Source: Lactuca virosa
Lineage: Eukaryota; Streptophyta; Magnoliopsida; Asterales; Asteraceae
Reading direction: 5' to 3'
Length of the DNA stretch: 64,000 nt
Assembly: GCA_928212115.1 (NCBI GenBank)
Contig: CAKMRJ010003334.1
Coordinates: 98,434,851 to 98,498,850, forward strand
In this document: positions 45,632 through 58,422 of the stretch, piece after piece
Numbering within the stretch: the stretch's first letter is position 1
Layout: each line of letters starts with the position of its first letter
Notes under the pieces: model-generated
Told to the model about the DNA's origin: nothing
What the model saw: the letters and a program-made list of their open reading frames with translations, nothing else
Databases searched by the model: none
Made by a program: the position numbers and the translations under genes

Positions 45632-45764
45632 TTCTCCCACTTGGATAAGTCTAATAACTATTATTGCCAGTATGAGTCCAACCTGACCAGCAATCGTAGC
45701 TCTTAAAGCTGCTGTCGAACTCTGAACAAATCACTGACGCGTCCATTAGATAAGTGATCATATA
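45632..45764 (-). other. C1b 3' untranslated region, first part
   Basis: Family-conserved copia non-coding sequence, interrupted at 45765 by solo LTR S2; it resumes at 48720. Confidence 0.7.
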
Positions 45765-46295
45765 TGTGACATCCCCAATTTCACGGCCAGAAAAGACCGA
45801 TTTCGTTTATGCTTTTTAAAATAAAATCAGATAAATCTTTTTAAAAGATGTTGCGGAATTGGTCCCCAAAACAAAACATGATAAAAGTTTGTCAAAACCT
45901 TTCTTTAAGAAATATATGTAATTTCCTTTTATATCAAAACCTCGGGATGTCATGTTCCGATACAGATCAAAAGCATAAACAAGACATTATAAGCCTTACA
46001 CAGTTATTTACAACTACTGGCCTATAATCCAAAAATCACTCATTGTCATCATCCGACTATGCTCGGGGTCCACTACCTGTAATATAAAAAGCTGAGTGGG
46101 TCAGGCTTGGAAGCCTGGTGAGCATATAGGGTTTTCAACCCACAATAAATAATAAACTCTTTAAGTTTATCAATCAACAAATAATTTATTAATTTCATCA
46201 ACCAAAAACAACCCTAATTACCCGTTCCCGTTATCCTCACCTTACGTCCCTAAAACAACTATCACAAGGGACCTAGCCTAAGGATTTTCATTAGG

Positions 46296-46698
46296 GGTGA
46301 CAACATTGTTTTCCTCAACAATTTATGTCAAACAAGACAACCAATAAGGTGACAACTTTGCTTTCCTCAGCAAATTATGTCAAACAAGACAAACATCAGG
46401 GTGACAACATTGCTTTCCCTCAGCAATTTATGTCAAACAAAACAACCTAACATAAAACAACCAATAAGGTGACAACATTACTTTCCTTCAGCAATTTATG
46501 TCAAATAAGACAACCAAAATGGTGACAACATTGCTTTCCTCAGCAATTTATGTCAAACAAACATCGAGGTGACAACATTGCTTTTCTCTCAGCAATTTAT
46601 GTCAAAAGGGTGACAACATTGCTTTTCCTCAACAATTTATGTCAAATAAAACAAACACCGGGGTGACAACATTACTTTCCCTCAGCAATTTATGTCAA
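46296..46698 (-). repeat. S2 array A: nested stem-loops
   Basis: About eight units, 42-68 bp apart, built as TGACA, AC, arm, pyrimidine loop, arm, TTA, TGTCA. Inner arms vary in concert: ATTGTT/AACAAT (46305-46322), TTTGCT/AGCAAA (46357-46375) and ATTGCT/AGCAAT (several). Some units have one unpaired position. Confidence 0.75.
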
Positions 46699-46699
46699 A

Positions 46700-47040
46700 T
46701 AGGCACGAAGTCACATCGTCGCCAAGGTTTATACAACAGGCACTACGTCACATAGTCGCCAGGGTTTATACAATAGGCACTACGTCTCATAGTCGCCAGG
46801 GTTTATCTAATAGGCACGAAGTCACATCGTCACCAGGGTTTATCTAATAGGCACGAAGTCACATCGTCGCCACGGTTTATCTAATAGGCACGAAGTCACA
46901 TCGTCGCCAAGGTTTATCTAATAGGCACGAAGTCACATCGTCGCCAAGGTTTATCTAATAGGCACGAAGTCACATCGTCGCCAAGGTTTATCTAATAGGC
47001 ACGAAGTCACATCGTCGCCAAGGTTTATACAACAGGCATT
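46700..47040 (-). repeat. S2 array B: 40-bp stem-loops
   Basis: About eight to nine units. The arms are GGCACGA/TCGTCGCC (bulged C) around AGTCACA in most units, and GGCACTA/TAGTCGCC in the units at 46739 and about 46776, a paired change. Spacer AGGTTTATCTAATA is nearly constant. Confidence 0.75.
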
Positions 47041-47172
47041 AAGTCCATAGCTGCCAACATACTAAATCCGTAGCTACCAACGTACATCTATACTGTACTA
47101 AATTCATAGCTACCAACGTACATCTATACTGTACTAAATTCATAGCTACCAACGTACATCTATACTGTACTT
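47041..47172 (-). repeat. S2 array C: short tandem repeat
   Basis: Three to four units of about 36 bp with ATAGCTACCAACGTACATCT and TATACTGTACTAAATTC. No convincing stem. Confidence 0.7.
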
Positions 47173-47675
47173 CTATCCCTCATACTTTATCTACCCATGT
47201 TTTACCCAACATATTTGAAGATAAACTATATATACATTTTAAATCATTTTAAACGTGTATAAAACATTCATTCAACATCCATCTCAAATAAACAAACAAC
47301 ATATATACACATATCACGTATTTTATATAAAATAATATATACACATATCACGTATTTTATATAAAATACTTCATATCTATGTGTAAGATGAAAGTGACTA
47401 CACACTCACCTGATTTAATGAAAATCGGGCAGCAATTCGTTTCCTAAAACGATCGTTTCTAATAAAACCGGGAGTTTTATTGAGAAACCGGGCTCTGCGA
47501 AAGGTCGGGCTTCAAAACCGAAAAGATAAATTTTCCGGGTCTTCGGGCACTTCGGGGCGTGTTCCGGGGGTTATAATCGATACCGGGGCTTCGGGGGACG
47601 TGAAAATAGCCAAAATATAGAAAAAGGGGCCAAAATTGCCAATTTCTAAATTCTAGCCGGGAGGGTTCGCACCCT

Positions 47676-47687
47676 CCTATTTATAGC
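47676..47687 (-). promoter_or_regulatory. TATA box of S2 LTR
   Basis: Minus strand GCTATAAATAGG, preceded on that strand by ATTGG- and ACGTGG-containing sequence (47758-47998), the same order as in S1. Inferred. Confidence 0.45.
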
Positions 47688-48719
47688 ATGCGAGCTGCTG
47701 ATCGGACGGCCAGGAGAGAAGCCACGCGGCAGCAGATCCGAAGGAGGCAGCACCTGCTCGCACGTGGGTTGCGCATGCGAGGGCCTCGCTGGAGGGCTCT
47801 GATTGGACCGAACTTCGGATCCGAGGTGGGTGGCTCGTGGCTCATGCGAAGGCTTCGGATGCGATGAGTCACTGTACACGCGTCGGATGTGCGAGGGTCG
47901 AGACTTCGGTCGAATCCGGAAGTGACACGCGACTGCCAGCTGATCGGATGACTCGACCATTTCGGACACGTGGCACATTTTGGGCGAGGGTGACGTGGCA
48001 AAAACGTGACTATGCGAAATTTCTCGGTTTTCGCGCCAAAACTTCTAAAATCCATAACTTTCGCATACGAGCTCCGTTTTTGACATTCTTTATATGCACG
48101 TGTAGGTAAAATTGTGCTCTACAACTTTCATTTAGACTTCGTCGGCTAATTTTGAATTTAATTTTTATATTATTATTTTTAACAGACCGGGACAGGAAAT
48201 CCGTTAAAAATTCATAACTTCTTCATCCGACGTCCGTTTTTCGTCAGACTTTTACCGTTGTACTACTAATGACGAGACCTTCGATTCTCGTTTAGGTTGT
48301 GTCGGCTAAAAATCACTCGATCTAAAATTCGAGTTTTTAGCTGTCTACTAATAAACTGAAACTTCAAAAAATCATAACTTCCTCATACGAAGTCAAATTT
48401 GGGCGTTCTTTTTATACCTACTATCGGTTTAACGAACACTACGAGTTTCGTTTAGATCACTAAGGCTAAAAAGTAGTTTATCAAAAACTCACTTTTTACG
48501 ATATTCAGCATCGTGCCGGTTTTGTCGCGAAACTTCGACAGGTCATAACTTCTTCGTTATAACTCGGATTTCGGCGTTCTTTATATTCTCGGAAACCTCG
48601 AGACATATACTACAACTTCGTTAAGATTAATCCTTCTAATTAATCTTCCATCAAAAAGTCATTTTTGATGCTTATCGTCTCTAAATTGACTAGCCCGGAT
48701 CTACGGGCGTTACAATATA

Positions 48720-51700
48720 TTCCTCCATTCTTGATATCATATGGACTGAGACATGGATTATAATCATTCCTCTGTCCATTTGTTGTTTCCCGATTTTCGA
48801 TTTATGACCACCGACTAATTGAATAAATCAAATCAGTCCAGGCTTGGCCAAGAACTTAGGGTGTCATCACTAAATCATCGAGTGGCCCACAGATATCGCT
48901 TTTATCCCTTTAAGGGTAAAAGGAATGGATAAACTTTGACTCATATGCTTGTACTGACTACTTGTTGAATCATACACAAAGGCACGTTTTATAACATCGA
49001 GTTACCAATGCGTTTTCGTGCAATCAATATATAACCAACTCATAGTTAACAACTCATATCTCTAGGTTTAAAGAATATAAGATATTGTCGTCTCATTATT
49101 CACTCATGATAAAATCCATGAAGTGATTCAAATGAGCGTGGGTTTAATCCAATACTCAGAACTTATGAGCACTCATGAATGTTATAGCAACTTATGTTAT
49201 GTCCAAGACCTTAGACATCTACAAACCAACTTCATGACAGTCTTGCCTTAATACCTACTTCCAATGTATTATCGACTGTGGATGGTTTGAATAACTTAGT
49301 TATTCGGGAAGTCAAAACATGCAAAGTGAAACACAAGAATAATACTAATCCTATATGGCCCCAACACTTTGAGTGTAAATAAAACACCTTTTATCTAAGC
49401 ACCATATTGATTACTCATTATTCATTGTATAATGTTTCGATTTATCAACTTAATACATGAATAAAAAGCAATAGTCATGCCATGCTCCAAGCATGCACAC
49501 TATGTTTGTCTAAACAATAGCTATGCCATACTCCAATTATGCACACTATGTTTGTCTTATGATCCTTACTTTGTGAAACAGATCAATTGACAATATTTCA
49601 ATGATGCTCATTTCACAATCCCAATCCTTATTGTAAATGTAAGAATACCAAACTCTTGCCAAATACTATAATCTATTAGATTCTAAAACTTATATGCAAT
49701 GATCCCCTTGCAATGAATATGCACACAAGTCACAAAGACTTGGCAACAGACATTACAAAGTATTCCAATGGAGAGCAATTCCATGGAAATGAAGTCTCAC
49801 ATTCAAAGTACATTCCTTTGAACACCCTTCTTGCATTAAGTTCTCTAATCCTACACAAATTCAAAGAATAACTTCCACCTATGGAGACAATTCCATATTC
49901 CCATATTGACTATCACTTCTTAACAAGAGTTGCCTCCTTTCAGAATATGTCAATATGGTCCTATCTCTATACTTCCAATTGTCCATGAGCAACCAATCTT
50001 TGGCAAACCTCAGATTGTCCTCGACAATTGCTTAATCATTTTAGTCAAATCCAGTTATATTCCTTTTTCCCTCTTAACGCCCTAGGCATTTGGAAAATTT
50101 AGAATGGATAAATATTATAGCACATGTAATCGATCCTATACCCGAAGCATATGGGACCCGATTCATGCTATAATTTTTTTTTATTTTCCATGTTCTCAAA
50201 ATTCGAACTGTGAAGAGGGATGCTGTAATCATAATCGAATTCTGAGAATGCAACATATGTAGAATTTCCTTATGTTGAACCATTCCAACATAACATTCAT
50301 ATATATCCTTGACTAAAGTTGATTAAAATCTCAATCTAAGCTTTTAGAATTGGAATGAAGTATAAATCCTCTCCCTTAATTATAGCAAAAACAACTTTTC
50401 AAAGCGAATTGAACCTTTTGTTTTCTATAAGTAACATTGCTAACTTGCAACACTAACCATAATAATCATGCTCCCACTAGCACAATGATAATTATCTTAC
50501 TAGCACAACACTTATGCTCCCACTAGCTTTGACATGTACTCAGAAATCAACTGGACTTCTAGAAATCAATACTTTATTGACTTTCTTGCCAAAGTTTAGA
50601 TTTCTGATACAAGATTGCTTTGATAAGACTTTATCAAAATCATACACCTTTCCTTAGATAACTCACATGTTTGTCTATACCTTTTGACATTCTCACTAGT
50701 TAGTGTGCCGGTTAACCACACACGCTCCACTAACGACATGAGAATGCAAATATCACAATTGCTATCTACTTAAAATCTACTTAGTGAAAGCGTTTCCTCA
50801 CCATCATTTTCATGAATCGGAGAGAAACCTTATGACACTTAGATTTTTATGGTGTATGTATTCCTATCCATGTAAATTTGGCAAAAACATAATCACAAGA
50901 CAGGGTTAGTGACAAACCCACACTCATATGGACTGAACTTGTTCAATCTTAATTCCTTGCCACTTGGCAGCTCACGGGCCTACCATTGCTTCCACATTGT
51001 TATGAAAACAATTGAGAACTCATAGAACTCACAAGCATAGTCAGCTTTAACTGGAATAGGCACAGAAATAAGAATATGTTAACACGATAGGTTACAAACC
51101 TCAAGTCGTGGGCTAGTGATTAACAATACTCTTGATTAGTTCTTGAAACCATCTCAAGATTTTAAAGACTCCCACTAACCTCTTGACATATAAGATTCTC
51201 TTTTTTCAAGAATCATTCCTTGTAAAAACAAATATTCAATAGTTAGTGTGGATTCTTATCAAGTTAAACACTTCTCACAATTGGTCTTAGTTGGTCTTTG
51301 TCTTATCCAAAACATCACAACTTACCAATCTCAAATGTACAAGAGTAGAAAACATTTTACTCTACATTTGACAAGTGTTTTACACCTTTTTAAGATTATG
51401 TCACTCAAGGCTCAATCTTGGAGTATGACTCTAAGATTTGATTTTTGGAACGAAGTATGATTTATCTTTTGATTTAACCATTTCAATAATTCAAGATTCC
51501 TCTCCTTAGCCAAACAAATGCACTAAGGTGTCCTTAGAGGATCAATTGTGATATGGTTTCATAATCACCAAGATAACCATAAACCAAGATACTTAAGCAC
51601 TCTCCCACCTTTTTCAGATTGGAGAAAATTTTATCTTTCTGCCTAATTTGATTCTTCTCATTTGTCCTGCCATACATTGAAACTTTTCCAATGTTTCAGA

Positions 51701-52400
51701 ATTACACTTAAACTTGTAAGTATAACCATATTTACTAAACTTTAGTAAATCATGACGAATAATCTTATCATTCCTTGTGGTCGACTTGACCAGTGCACAA
51801 CCAAGTGTACCCAATCCTTTAGTCCTTCACTTTACTCACATATACATGTGAGCAAGGACTTAGTCTTAATTTCCCAAAGATGAAAATTCTCATTCATCAC
51901 ACAATACAACTTGCATGATTCTAAGTTTCTATCCAACTGAAACTTGGGTGATGAGAATCTTTCCTTATTTGGTAAATTATGACACTACCACAAATGAAAG
52001 ACTCAAATCCATTTTCCAATATTGCTTATCAATGGAAACATATAAACAACAATTTTTCACAAATGTCATTGTAAGGATACTCAAAATAAATCAAAACCTT
52101 TTCTTTTTATTTTAAAACTTGCGGAAAAATCTTATCCTTACAATGCAAATACATATGAAAAACATGTTGTTATCTATTCCTAAGCAATATATCATAACTC
52201 TTAACCAGCAACTCAAAATTCTGATCATTAAACCATGCGATCGAGATCTATCTTCGCGATCAGATCGGCATACTCTTTCTATAGGTTTCCTTTGGTTCTT
52301 CCAAAACATAAAATGTAATTTACATTACATCATGTATTAAGAATCTCCAAAAGAGACTTCATAGAGTTAGATAATGGACTTTACCTGAAGCAAAGTCAAA
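48720..52400 (-). pseudogene. C1b internal relic (3' UTR rest, eroded pol)
   Basis: 48720-49480 is copia 3' non-coding sequence matching C1a. Beyond that coding traces are faint. The clearest is at 51614-51814 on the minus strand (YGYTYKFKCNSETLEKFQ, then KLGRKIKF), an integrase-core remnant matching YGYVYLIKHKSETFEKFKEF of C2. A leader-type hairpin at 50699-50736 is out of leader position. No reverse transcriptase box found. Confidence 0.55.
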
Positions 52401-53097
52401 CTTTTTGACTTTTACCATCCTTATGAACTTTTTCAGGTAAATTCGGCAGCTTCGTAACCACTTTCCCTTCCTTTGGCAAAAGAAACATATGGACCTTTTG
52501 GAAATGGTACACTTGATTGTCTCAGACTTAGCCTTTCTCTTTACTATTGGTCAAATGACTTGACCATGGCCAATCCCTTTCTATTGGGAAGAGAAAGCTT
52601 TTCTGGACATTCAATGTCACCATTGTCAATGTCCAAATAGGTTTGGGAAGTAGATCTTCCAATCTAATTTGTTTTACCAATGCTCCAAATCATTGCTGAT
52701 TTAGCAGCATCAAGCAAATAGGTAAGATCACTAAGGGTCATGTCGTGATCTGTCATCAGGGAGTGACTGAAGAACCAAGTCAACAGCTAGCTACGTCGAG
52801 ACTTCAACACCCGACTCTCCCGGCTTGCCAATTTGTGACTTAACCTCCAAGATGTATGCACATATAGTCTTTGCTTGCTAATAGGGATTGAGTGACTTAG
52901 AACTTTTCAAGTCTTGAAACTTGTGGGATATGGAGAATTATTGGAGGAGGTGGAGGAAGTGAAGCATGATTTCCAGTCCCATTAATGCACAACAAAGGGA
53001 TTAATCTTTCACCTTGATTGCCATATGGGATATCATCTTCATTAGGAAGGCTTGTTCCTAAAGATTTGGGAAGACCATAGTTGTCTGAAATAGACAT
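52401..53097 (-). pseudogene. C1b gag relic
   Basis: ATG at 53097 opens 66 codons (MSISDNYGLPKSLGTSLPNE, then PPPPPIILHIPQVSRLEKF). Broken capsid traces follow (MTLSDLTYLLDAAKSAMIW) with a C-terminal linker near 52450-52600. It matches the C1a relic at 34560-35177, so both descend from an already broken copy. Confidence 0.6.
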
Positions 53098-54806
53098 TTA
53101 TGAGGGAGAAATTCAAGTTTAGTTGATTTAAGTCCTTAATATAACACCCAATATGAAATATTAAGGCTAGGACCCAACAAACTATTTATAATTGAAAGAG
53201 GGATGCCGTAATCCAAGTTATAAAATATTTGAAGGTAGGTAAATAACGATTTACCAATTTCCACCATGAAAAACAAAATAAATTATTAAGTTTTAATTGG
53301 ATTGAAGCTCCTAGATCTTTTGAGATTCATTGAACTTTCAATGGCATGTTTAAATCTTGATTGTGCCCTCTCAAGTTTGTGACTGGGATGCCGAGGATCA
53401 CAAACAAGGTGTGAATAACCATGCAAATTTACTTGGTACCCTTAACTTTATCACCTAATTGATGTGCCGGTTAACCACACGCGCTCCACCAATCTATGAT
53501 AAACATTAAGTTACCCTTTGCCACACATTGTCAGTCCCATGTTAGTGTACCGGTTAGCCACACACGCTCCACTAACGACTTAACAAAGGTGCAAAGTGCA
53601 ATTTCATGGGTTAGCACCTTTTCACATTTTCCTAAGTAACTAAGATTGGGAATTTATAAGTGTTTAGTTACTTAGTATTTATCATTATACTTTTAATGAA
53701 GGGAGAATTACAGTCCTTATCCTACCCGTTCGGCTAACGACCCTCCACCAGTTAAGGAAGCGGTGGGTGAGAGTGGACACCCATTAAACAACCATTTTAT
53801 AGGCAGTAACCTTATACCCCCCTTATAGACAGGCTTCGTGAATGAGGCCTACTAACGGTAAGATTGACTTTATCTTATACATATCTATATAATTAAAATT
53901 ATAATAATAGGTAAGGGTTGAATTTTAAACTTTTAAAATTCTAGGGTTTGATTTGGAATTAAAGCATTCATAAGCAAAACTTTACAAATTCCAAAACTTG
54001 AGGGCAAGTATTGAAACTTTTCAAAACTCTTGGATTTTCATAACTTATGAGTTTAATTAAAGTTTTAAAAACTTTAATGGCAGAGACTCTTGAACATCCA
54101 TACTTGAGGACCAGTTATGAAGTCCATAAAACTATTATGAGAAAAAGACTCTTCATTTTGTAACCTATGACACTTTTATGAGTTTTAAGATTCATAAATG
54201 TGACTTTTCATATAACTTGAGGACAGGAGTTACAAAAACACATTTTATGAACTACTTTTAGATCAATTTGGATTGAAAACAACTAACACATAATTTTTTT
54301 CATTAATCTAAATTAACTCATAAAACAAGGTGACACAAAAAACTTGGTAATCCATAACTTGAGGACAAGTTATGGAGTCCATACAATGTCATTAAGATCA
54401 AGAATTACACTAACAAACAATTTGCACATAATTCCTATGATCTACTAAAACTCAAGCATGAAAAATCCATATCAACAATTTCAAGAATCAGATAAACATA
54501 TATAAAACTTGAAACTTTGATAATAACTTTGAAATTGGTTTACCATAATCATTACCATTAAAAAACAGTTTATAAGTCAAAAACAGTTTAAGGTAATGAT
54601 TCTAGACCAATTCCATCCCGCCTTAAAACTCGAAGAATATGCTGTCAGGGGGTCCACTCGTCGAGTGCATACAACCTCGACAGTTGGATGAATTTAGGCA
54701 TGGACTCGTCGAGTCCCTTACTGGACTCGTCGAGTCAGCTGACTAGACAGCATATAAACTTCGATTTTCAGCAATTTGCATCAAGTATAAAAGAAAAATA
54801 AACCAG
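53098..54806 (-). other. C1b 5' leader
   Basis: Counterpart of the C1a leader: GGTTAACC hairpins (53460-53490, 53541-53580), CCACC/GGTGG block, and CATAACTTG hairpins (54351-54376). It also has a segment absent from C1a, 54655-54740, with three ACTCGTCGAGT palindromes close to the primer site. Confidence 0.7.
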
Positions 54807-54819
54807 TCTCTGATACCAC
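54807..54819 (-). other. C1b primer binding site
   Basis: Minus strand TGGTATCAGAGAC directly inside the 5' LTR; a close match to the initiator Met-tRNA site. Confidence 0.8.
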
Positions 54820-55590
54820 TGTTGGGTTATGGGCATTCTAACACTACTATGGTGTACATGCAACCCTAAATACCTTGGATCTATGTTTTTTCTATTATAC
54901 ATGCAAATATTAATTTTCCAAGGTATTGTTCTAACTAGCATAAATAAAGTACATGTAATATAAAATCTAGTAGAATTACATACCTCTTTGTTGTAGCTTG
55001 ATTCCATGGAGCTCAAGAGCCTAGTGCCCCAAGTGTGACACCTCAAATGGTTCACACAACATCAAAACAACTTGGAATAACCATGAGAATAGATACTTCA
55101 CTCTAGAAATCGGCTTGCCCTCTTGTGTATGCACTAGTGCCGATTTCACCAACCAATGGGGTCTTTATATAGTGTGCACATTAGGGTTACACCATGTAAC
55201 CCATGACTTTACCCATTCCTTATGCTCCATGGGTTTTAACCTCCATGGAGTATACATGGGTCACCACATGGGTTAAACCCAACATAAGGAATCATGGATC
55301 ATAAGCCCACATATATAAGAATGAATGATCTACACAATCAATCCCCATATATTTAATTAGTCTCTTTTGATCACTAAATTAATTCCAAATTAATTCTTGA
55401 TCAATACTAATTAAATAATATGATTTCATATTAATATATTAGAACTTATAATATATTAATATGTCATAAATATCCTTTTCTCACAAAAGGTCTATCCAAA
55501 TGTCCCGATGCCATGCAACCCAAATGGACCATGTCGGGTCGGGTCAAGTATATACCAATTATAGTTATGGGCTTAGACACTAATCCAACA
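54820..55590 (-). mobile_element. C1b 5' LTR (copia)
   Basis: 771 bp closely matching 44871-45631, ending TAATCCAACA before the duplicated GATTG (55591-55595). Confidence 0.9.
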
Positions 55591-56057
55591 GATTGGTAGC
55601 TGGTGAAGACCATGTGGGGGTTCCCATGGCAGTGGGCTAAGACCATGAGGGGGGTTCCTATGGAACCCAGAGTAAGACCTTGGAGGTTTCCACGCTTCCT
55701 TTATAGATTAGATGCGTGGCTTATGTGATTGATATGGCTTATGTGATATATGTAGCTTGATAGCTAATATGATATGTGTTATGTGGATTGTGTGTGTGCT
55801 ATGCTCTGGGGAACTCACTAAGCTTCGTGCTTACAATTTTGTTTATGGTTTCAGGTATCTTTGTTTTAGAAAGGAAGGGCTCAGCTACATCCCCTTGATC
55901 GCAAGCCACCCCATGATTTCTGCAATGAATGATTTTGGGAGGAACTCTGATAAATGTTTTTAATTAACAATCTTTTGGAATGATTAGAATAAATGATATC
56001 TATGTTTGGGTTATATTAAAAATGAAATTTTTACCCCCTGATTTTTGGGTCGTTACA
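55591..56057 (+). mobile_element. G2 3' LTR, right piece
   Basis: Continues the G2 LTR after C1b; matches 15931-16402, with three stem-loop units and the conserved block (55804-55834). It ends GGGTCGTTACA at 56057 with CTAAT (56058-56062), the duplicate of 13348-13352. Interruptions in this LTR show G2 is older than C1b. Confidence 0.9.
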
Positions 56058-56062
56058 CTAAT

Positions 56063-56122
56063 CGGATCAGTACCTGCACCTGAGCCGGAACCAGAACCTG
56101 AACCTCCTTCCTGAGTGCTCAT
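56063..56122 (-). pseudogene. G1 gag, first 20 codons
   Basis: Start ATG at 56120-56122 (minus), then a Gly/Ser-rich head (MSTQEGGSGSGSGSG) ending in frame at the G2 insertion. After one CTAAT copy the same frame continues at 13347, giving the SEQMREFI junction expected for gag. This ties 7821-13352 and 56058 onward into one element. Confidence 0.85.
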
Positions 56123-57082
56123 CACCAAACTAAAATACAACATGAAAATGGTAAGAACATACCTCAGAATCCTCATCCCACAAGCTTCCTAGATTCTCCA
56201 AGACTCTCCCCGATTCGAGTATGGATCCTGTGCTTTCAGTAGTACGGGCCCAATACTACCTTCCACACTTGTCCATACATTCCTCAAGAATCATCCCGAA
56301 TCATTTAAGTCACATTCTTAAACTGATACACCAAATGATCGCTAAACAGCGCAACTAAACCCACTGAAGCATTTCCTAGGCTCTCCTAGGTTCCCGACCT
56401 CACCCTGCCATCAGCTGTTGAAAGACTCCTATCAATGTCAACTACCTACCTCATAAATATAGTCACATGCAACAGAGATCAGATAATCCTTCGAGTAAAA
56501 GACTCAACCCTAGAACGGTTGGACTCAAACGAGAGCTGCACAATAGGGCCAAATCCATCACTCTGAGATTATTTAACCTGTGCAACATGTGACTTAACAT
56601 ATTCGCTTAGTAGCTGATCCACATTATTTAACCTGTGCAACATGTGACTTAACATATTCGCTTAGTAGCTGATCCACATCACTAAGAGTCCCACCAAGCA
56701 CAAAGCAAGCAGCATTCGGGCAACAGAAAATCTAACCAGCATATCACTAATCAATCTATTCTATCCACTTATCTGAAAACCATACTAGCAGGAAAATCCT
56801 AAAAGCTCATACAATCAGACATATAAAGGCATCTCTCCTATCATAAAATCCTGAGCAGATACTTAGCTCTAATCTAGCATGCAATTCATAATCATATAAT
56901 CATAACAAACGTGTATGGGTATTCTGGGAATCACTTACTTGAGCTCGGCCGATTGCACACATCATACCCCTTTCTTTTATTAGAAACCTCTTTTAATGAA
57001 ACATTTATTTTATGAAAATTTCACCAAACCCTCAGTTTGAGTTCAGACACACCCGAGAGTATGCTCGAATCCCTCAAACTAA
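56123..57082 (-). other. G1 untranslated leader
   Basis: About 960 bp without coding features. 56568-56622 is duplicated in tandem at 56623-56677 (55-bp unit, nearly perfect). Other parts resemble the G1 3' region (10395-10520) and the G2 leader (16419-17129). Confidence 0.65.
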
Positions 57083-57098
57083 GGCTCTGATACCAACT
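57083..57098 (-). other. G1 primer binding site
   Basis: Minus strand TTGGTATCAGAGCC, initiator Met-tRNA type, one or two bases inside the 5' LTR. Confidence 0.9.
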
Positions 57099-58422
57099 TG
57101 TAACACCCCAAAATATGAAGTTAAAAGTTTCATTTTTAAAACAACCAAAACACCTATTTATCATTTACTCAAACACTTAAAGGTATTTTATAATAAAAAC
57201 AATTATCATAGTACAATCACAAAATCAAAAGGTTGCAGAAAATATGGGTGTATGCGCTGCGATCAAGTCGGGTCATTCCCTTCCGAACCGGAAGTACCTG
57301 AAACCATAAACAACAACTGTAAGCACAAATCTTAGTGAGTTCCCCAAAATACCACATACCATACACATCATACATATCATACTTATCTTACAAGCAATAG
57401 AAGGTGCTATGTGCCAACCATAGTCTTGCCATTATGCCACGAGTCGTATCATGGTCTTTCCTTGCTAGGCCGGGGGCCAAAATCTCGAGTCTTACAACCA
57501 GGAGCCACCTCCCGGTCTTCCATGCGAGCATCACAAATACAACTAGCATACAATCTACAACTAACTATCTACTTAACTGCCAGGGTCCGAACCCTGGTCT
57601 TGCATACTAATTTGGCAGGAGCCACCTCCGGGACTTTCATACAAATGCCAAAGGCCACTCCTGGTATTCCAATAACATAAACCAATGGGCCGACATTGGT
57701 GCCTTTGACCCATAGTACAGTGAGGAGACTCACGTCAGACAGCTGAAACCCACAGATAGATCTCTGACTGCATATCCGCTAAAATCCACGCGCTATCAAA
57801 TACCAAAATGACGACTAATTAATAACTAGGTCCCGAATCACGCTAAGAGTCCAAATTAGGGTAAAAGACCTTTTTACCCTTCCTCTATCTTGGACCAAGG
57901 CCAAGGCCGAATCGAAAAGTCCAAAACCCAAAATTCTAAAAGAAGCAACCAAGGCCTAAATATGGCCCAATTTTCCAAATTGGGCCCAATCCCTTTCATG
58001 ATCCTTCACCCAAGAGAGTCCAATAAAATTTAAATAGCCGAACCATAAAATTCTCATGGCCCAACATGGCCCAAGACAACCAAGCCCATCCTAGCCCAAA
58101 GCTGAAGCCCAAAACAATGAAACCCAAGTTTGTTGAGTACGCAAGGCATACTCAGCCTATACGTGCAGCGTACTGCTTAAAGGGCTTGTACGTGCATCGT
58201 ACATGCTTGTGTGCCCCGCATACTCACTAGCTTGGCCAACTTTCCCAATTCATCTCTTAATCCAATAAGACTTCGATCCAAACTCAGATTTTACTTCCCT
58301 AAGGTGGTTAATCACATAAAGTTGCCAACTTTATGTGCATGCATGGCTAAATGGGGTTCTAGAGCTCTAAAGAACTTAATAAATGACTTAATACGTGCAT
58401 GAGACCAAAACCACCATAAAGT
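57099..58422 (-). mobile_element. G1 5' LTR, cut by C1c
   Basis: Begins TGTAACACCCC on the plus strand and matches the 3' LTR (7821 onward): conserved block at 57319-57350, stem-loop series 57410-57665 and GTACGC-type motifs near 58140-58225. The match breaks at 58422 (AAAGT), where C1c is inserted. The rest of the LTR should lie beyond the window. Confidence 0.85.

Larger units (their letters stand above)
45765..48714 (-). mobile_element. S2: solo gypsy LTR
   Basis: 2950 bp, ends TGTGACATCCCC and GGGCGTTACA, flanked by ATATA on both sides (45760-45764, 48715-48719). Minus orientation is inferred from the TATA box on that strand and from modules shared with S1 in inverse order. Contains three consecutive tandem arrays (46296-47172), ACGTGG motifs (47758-47998) and, at 48030-48680, inverted counterparts of the S1 160-bp modules. 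Confidence 0.9.

Noticed and set aside
46296..47172. CRISPR-like regular repeats
   Set aside because: Plant context, units contiguous and divergent rather than identical repeats with unique spacers, and inside an LTR.
47646..48109. Frames of 110 and 124 codons on the minus strand
   Set aside because: Same situation in solo LTR S2: GC-rich promoter part, no recognisable protein.
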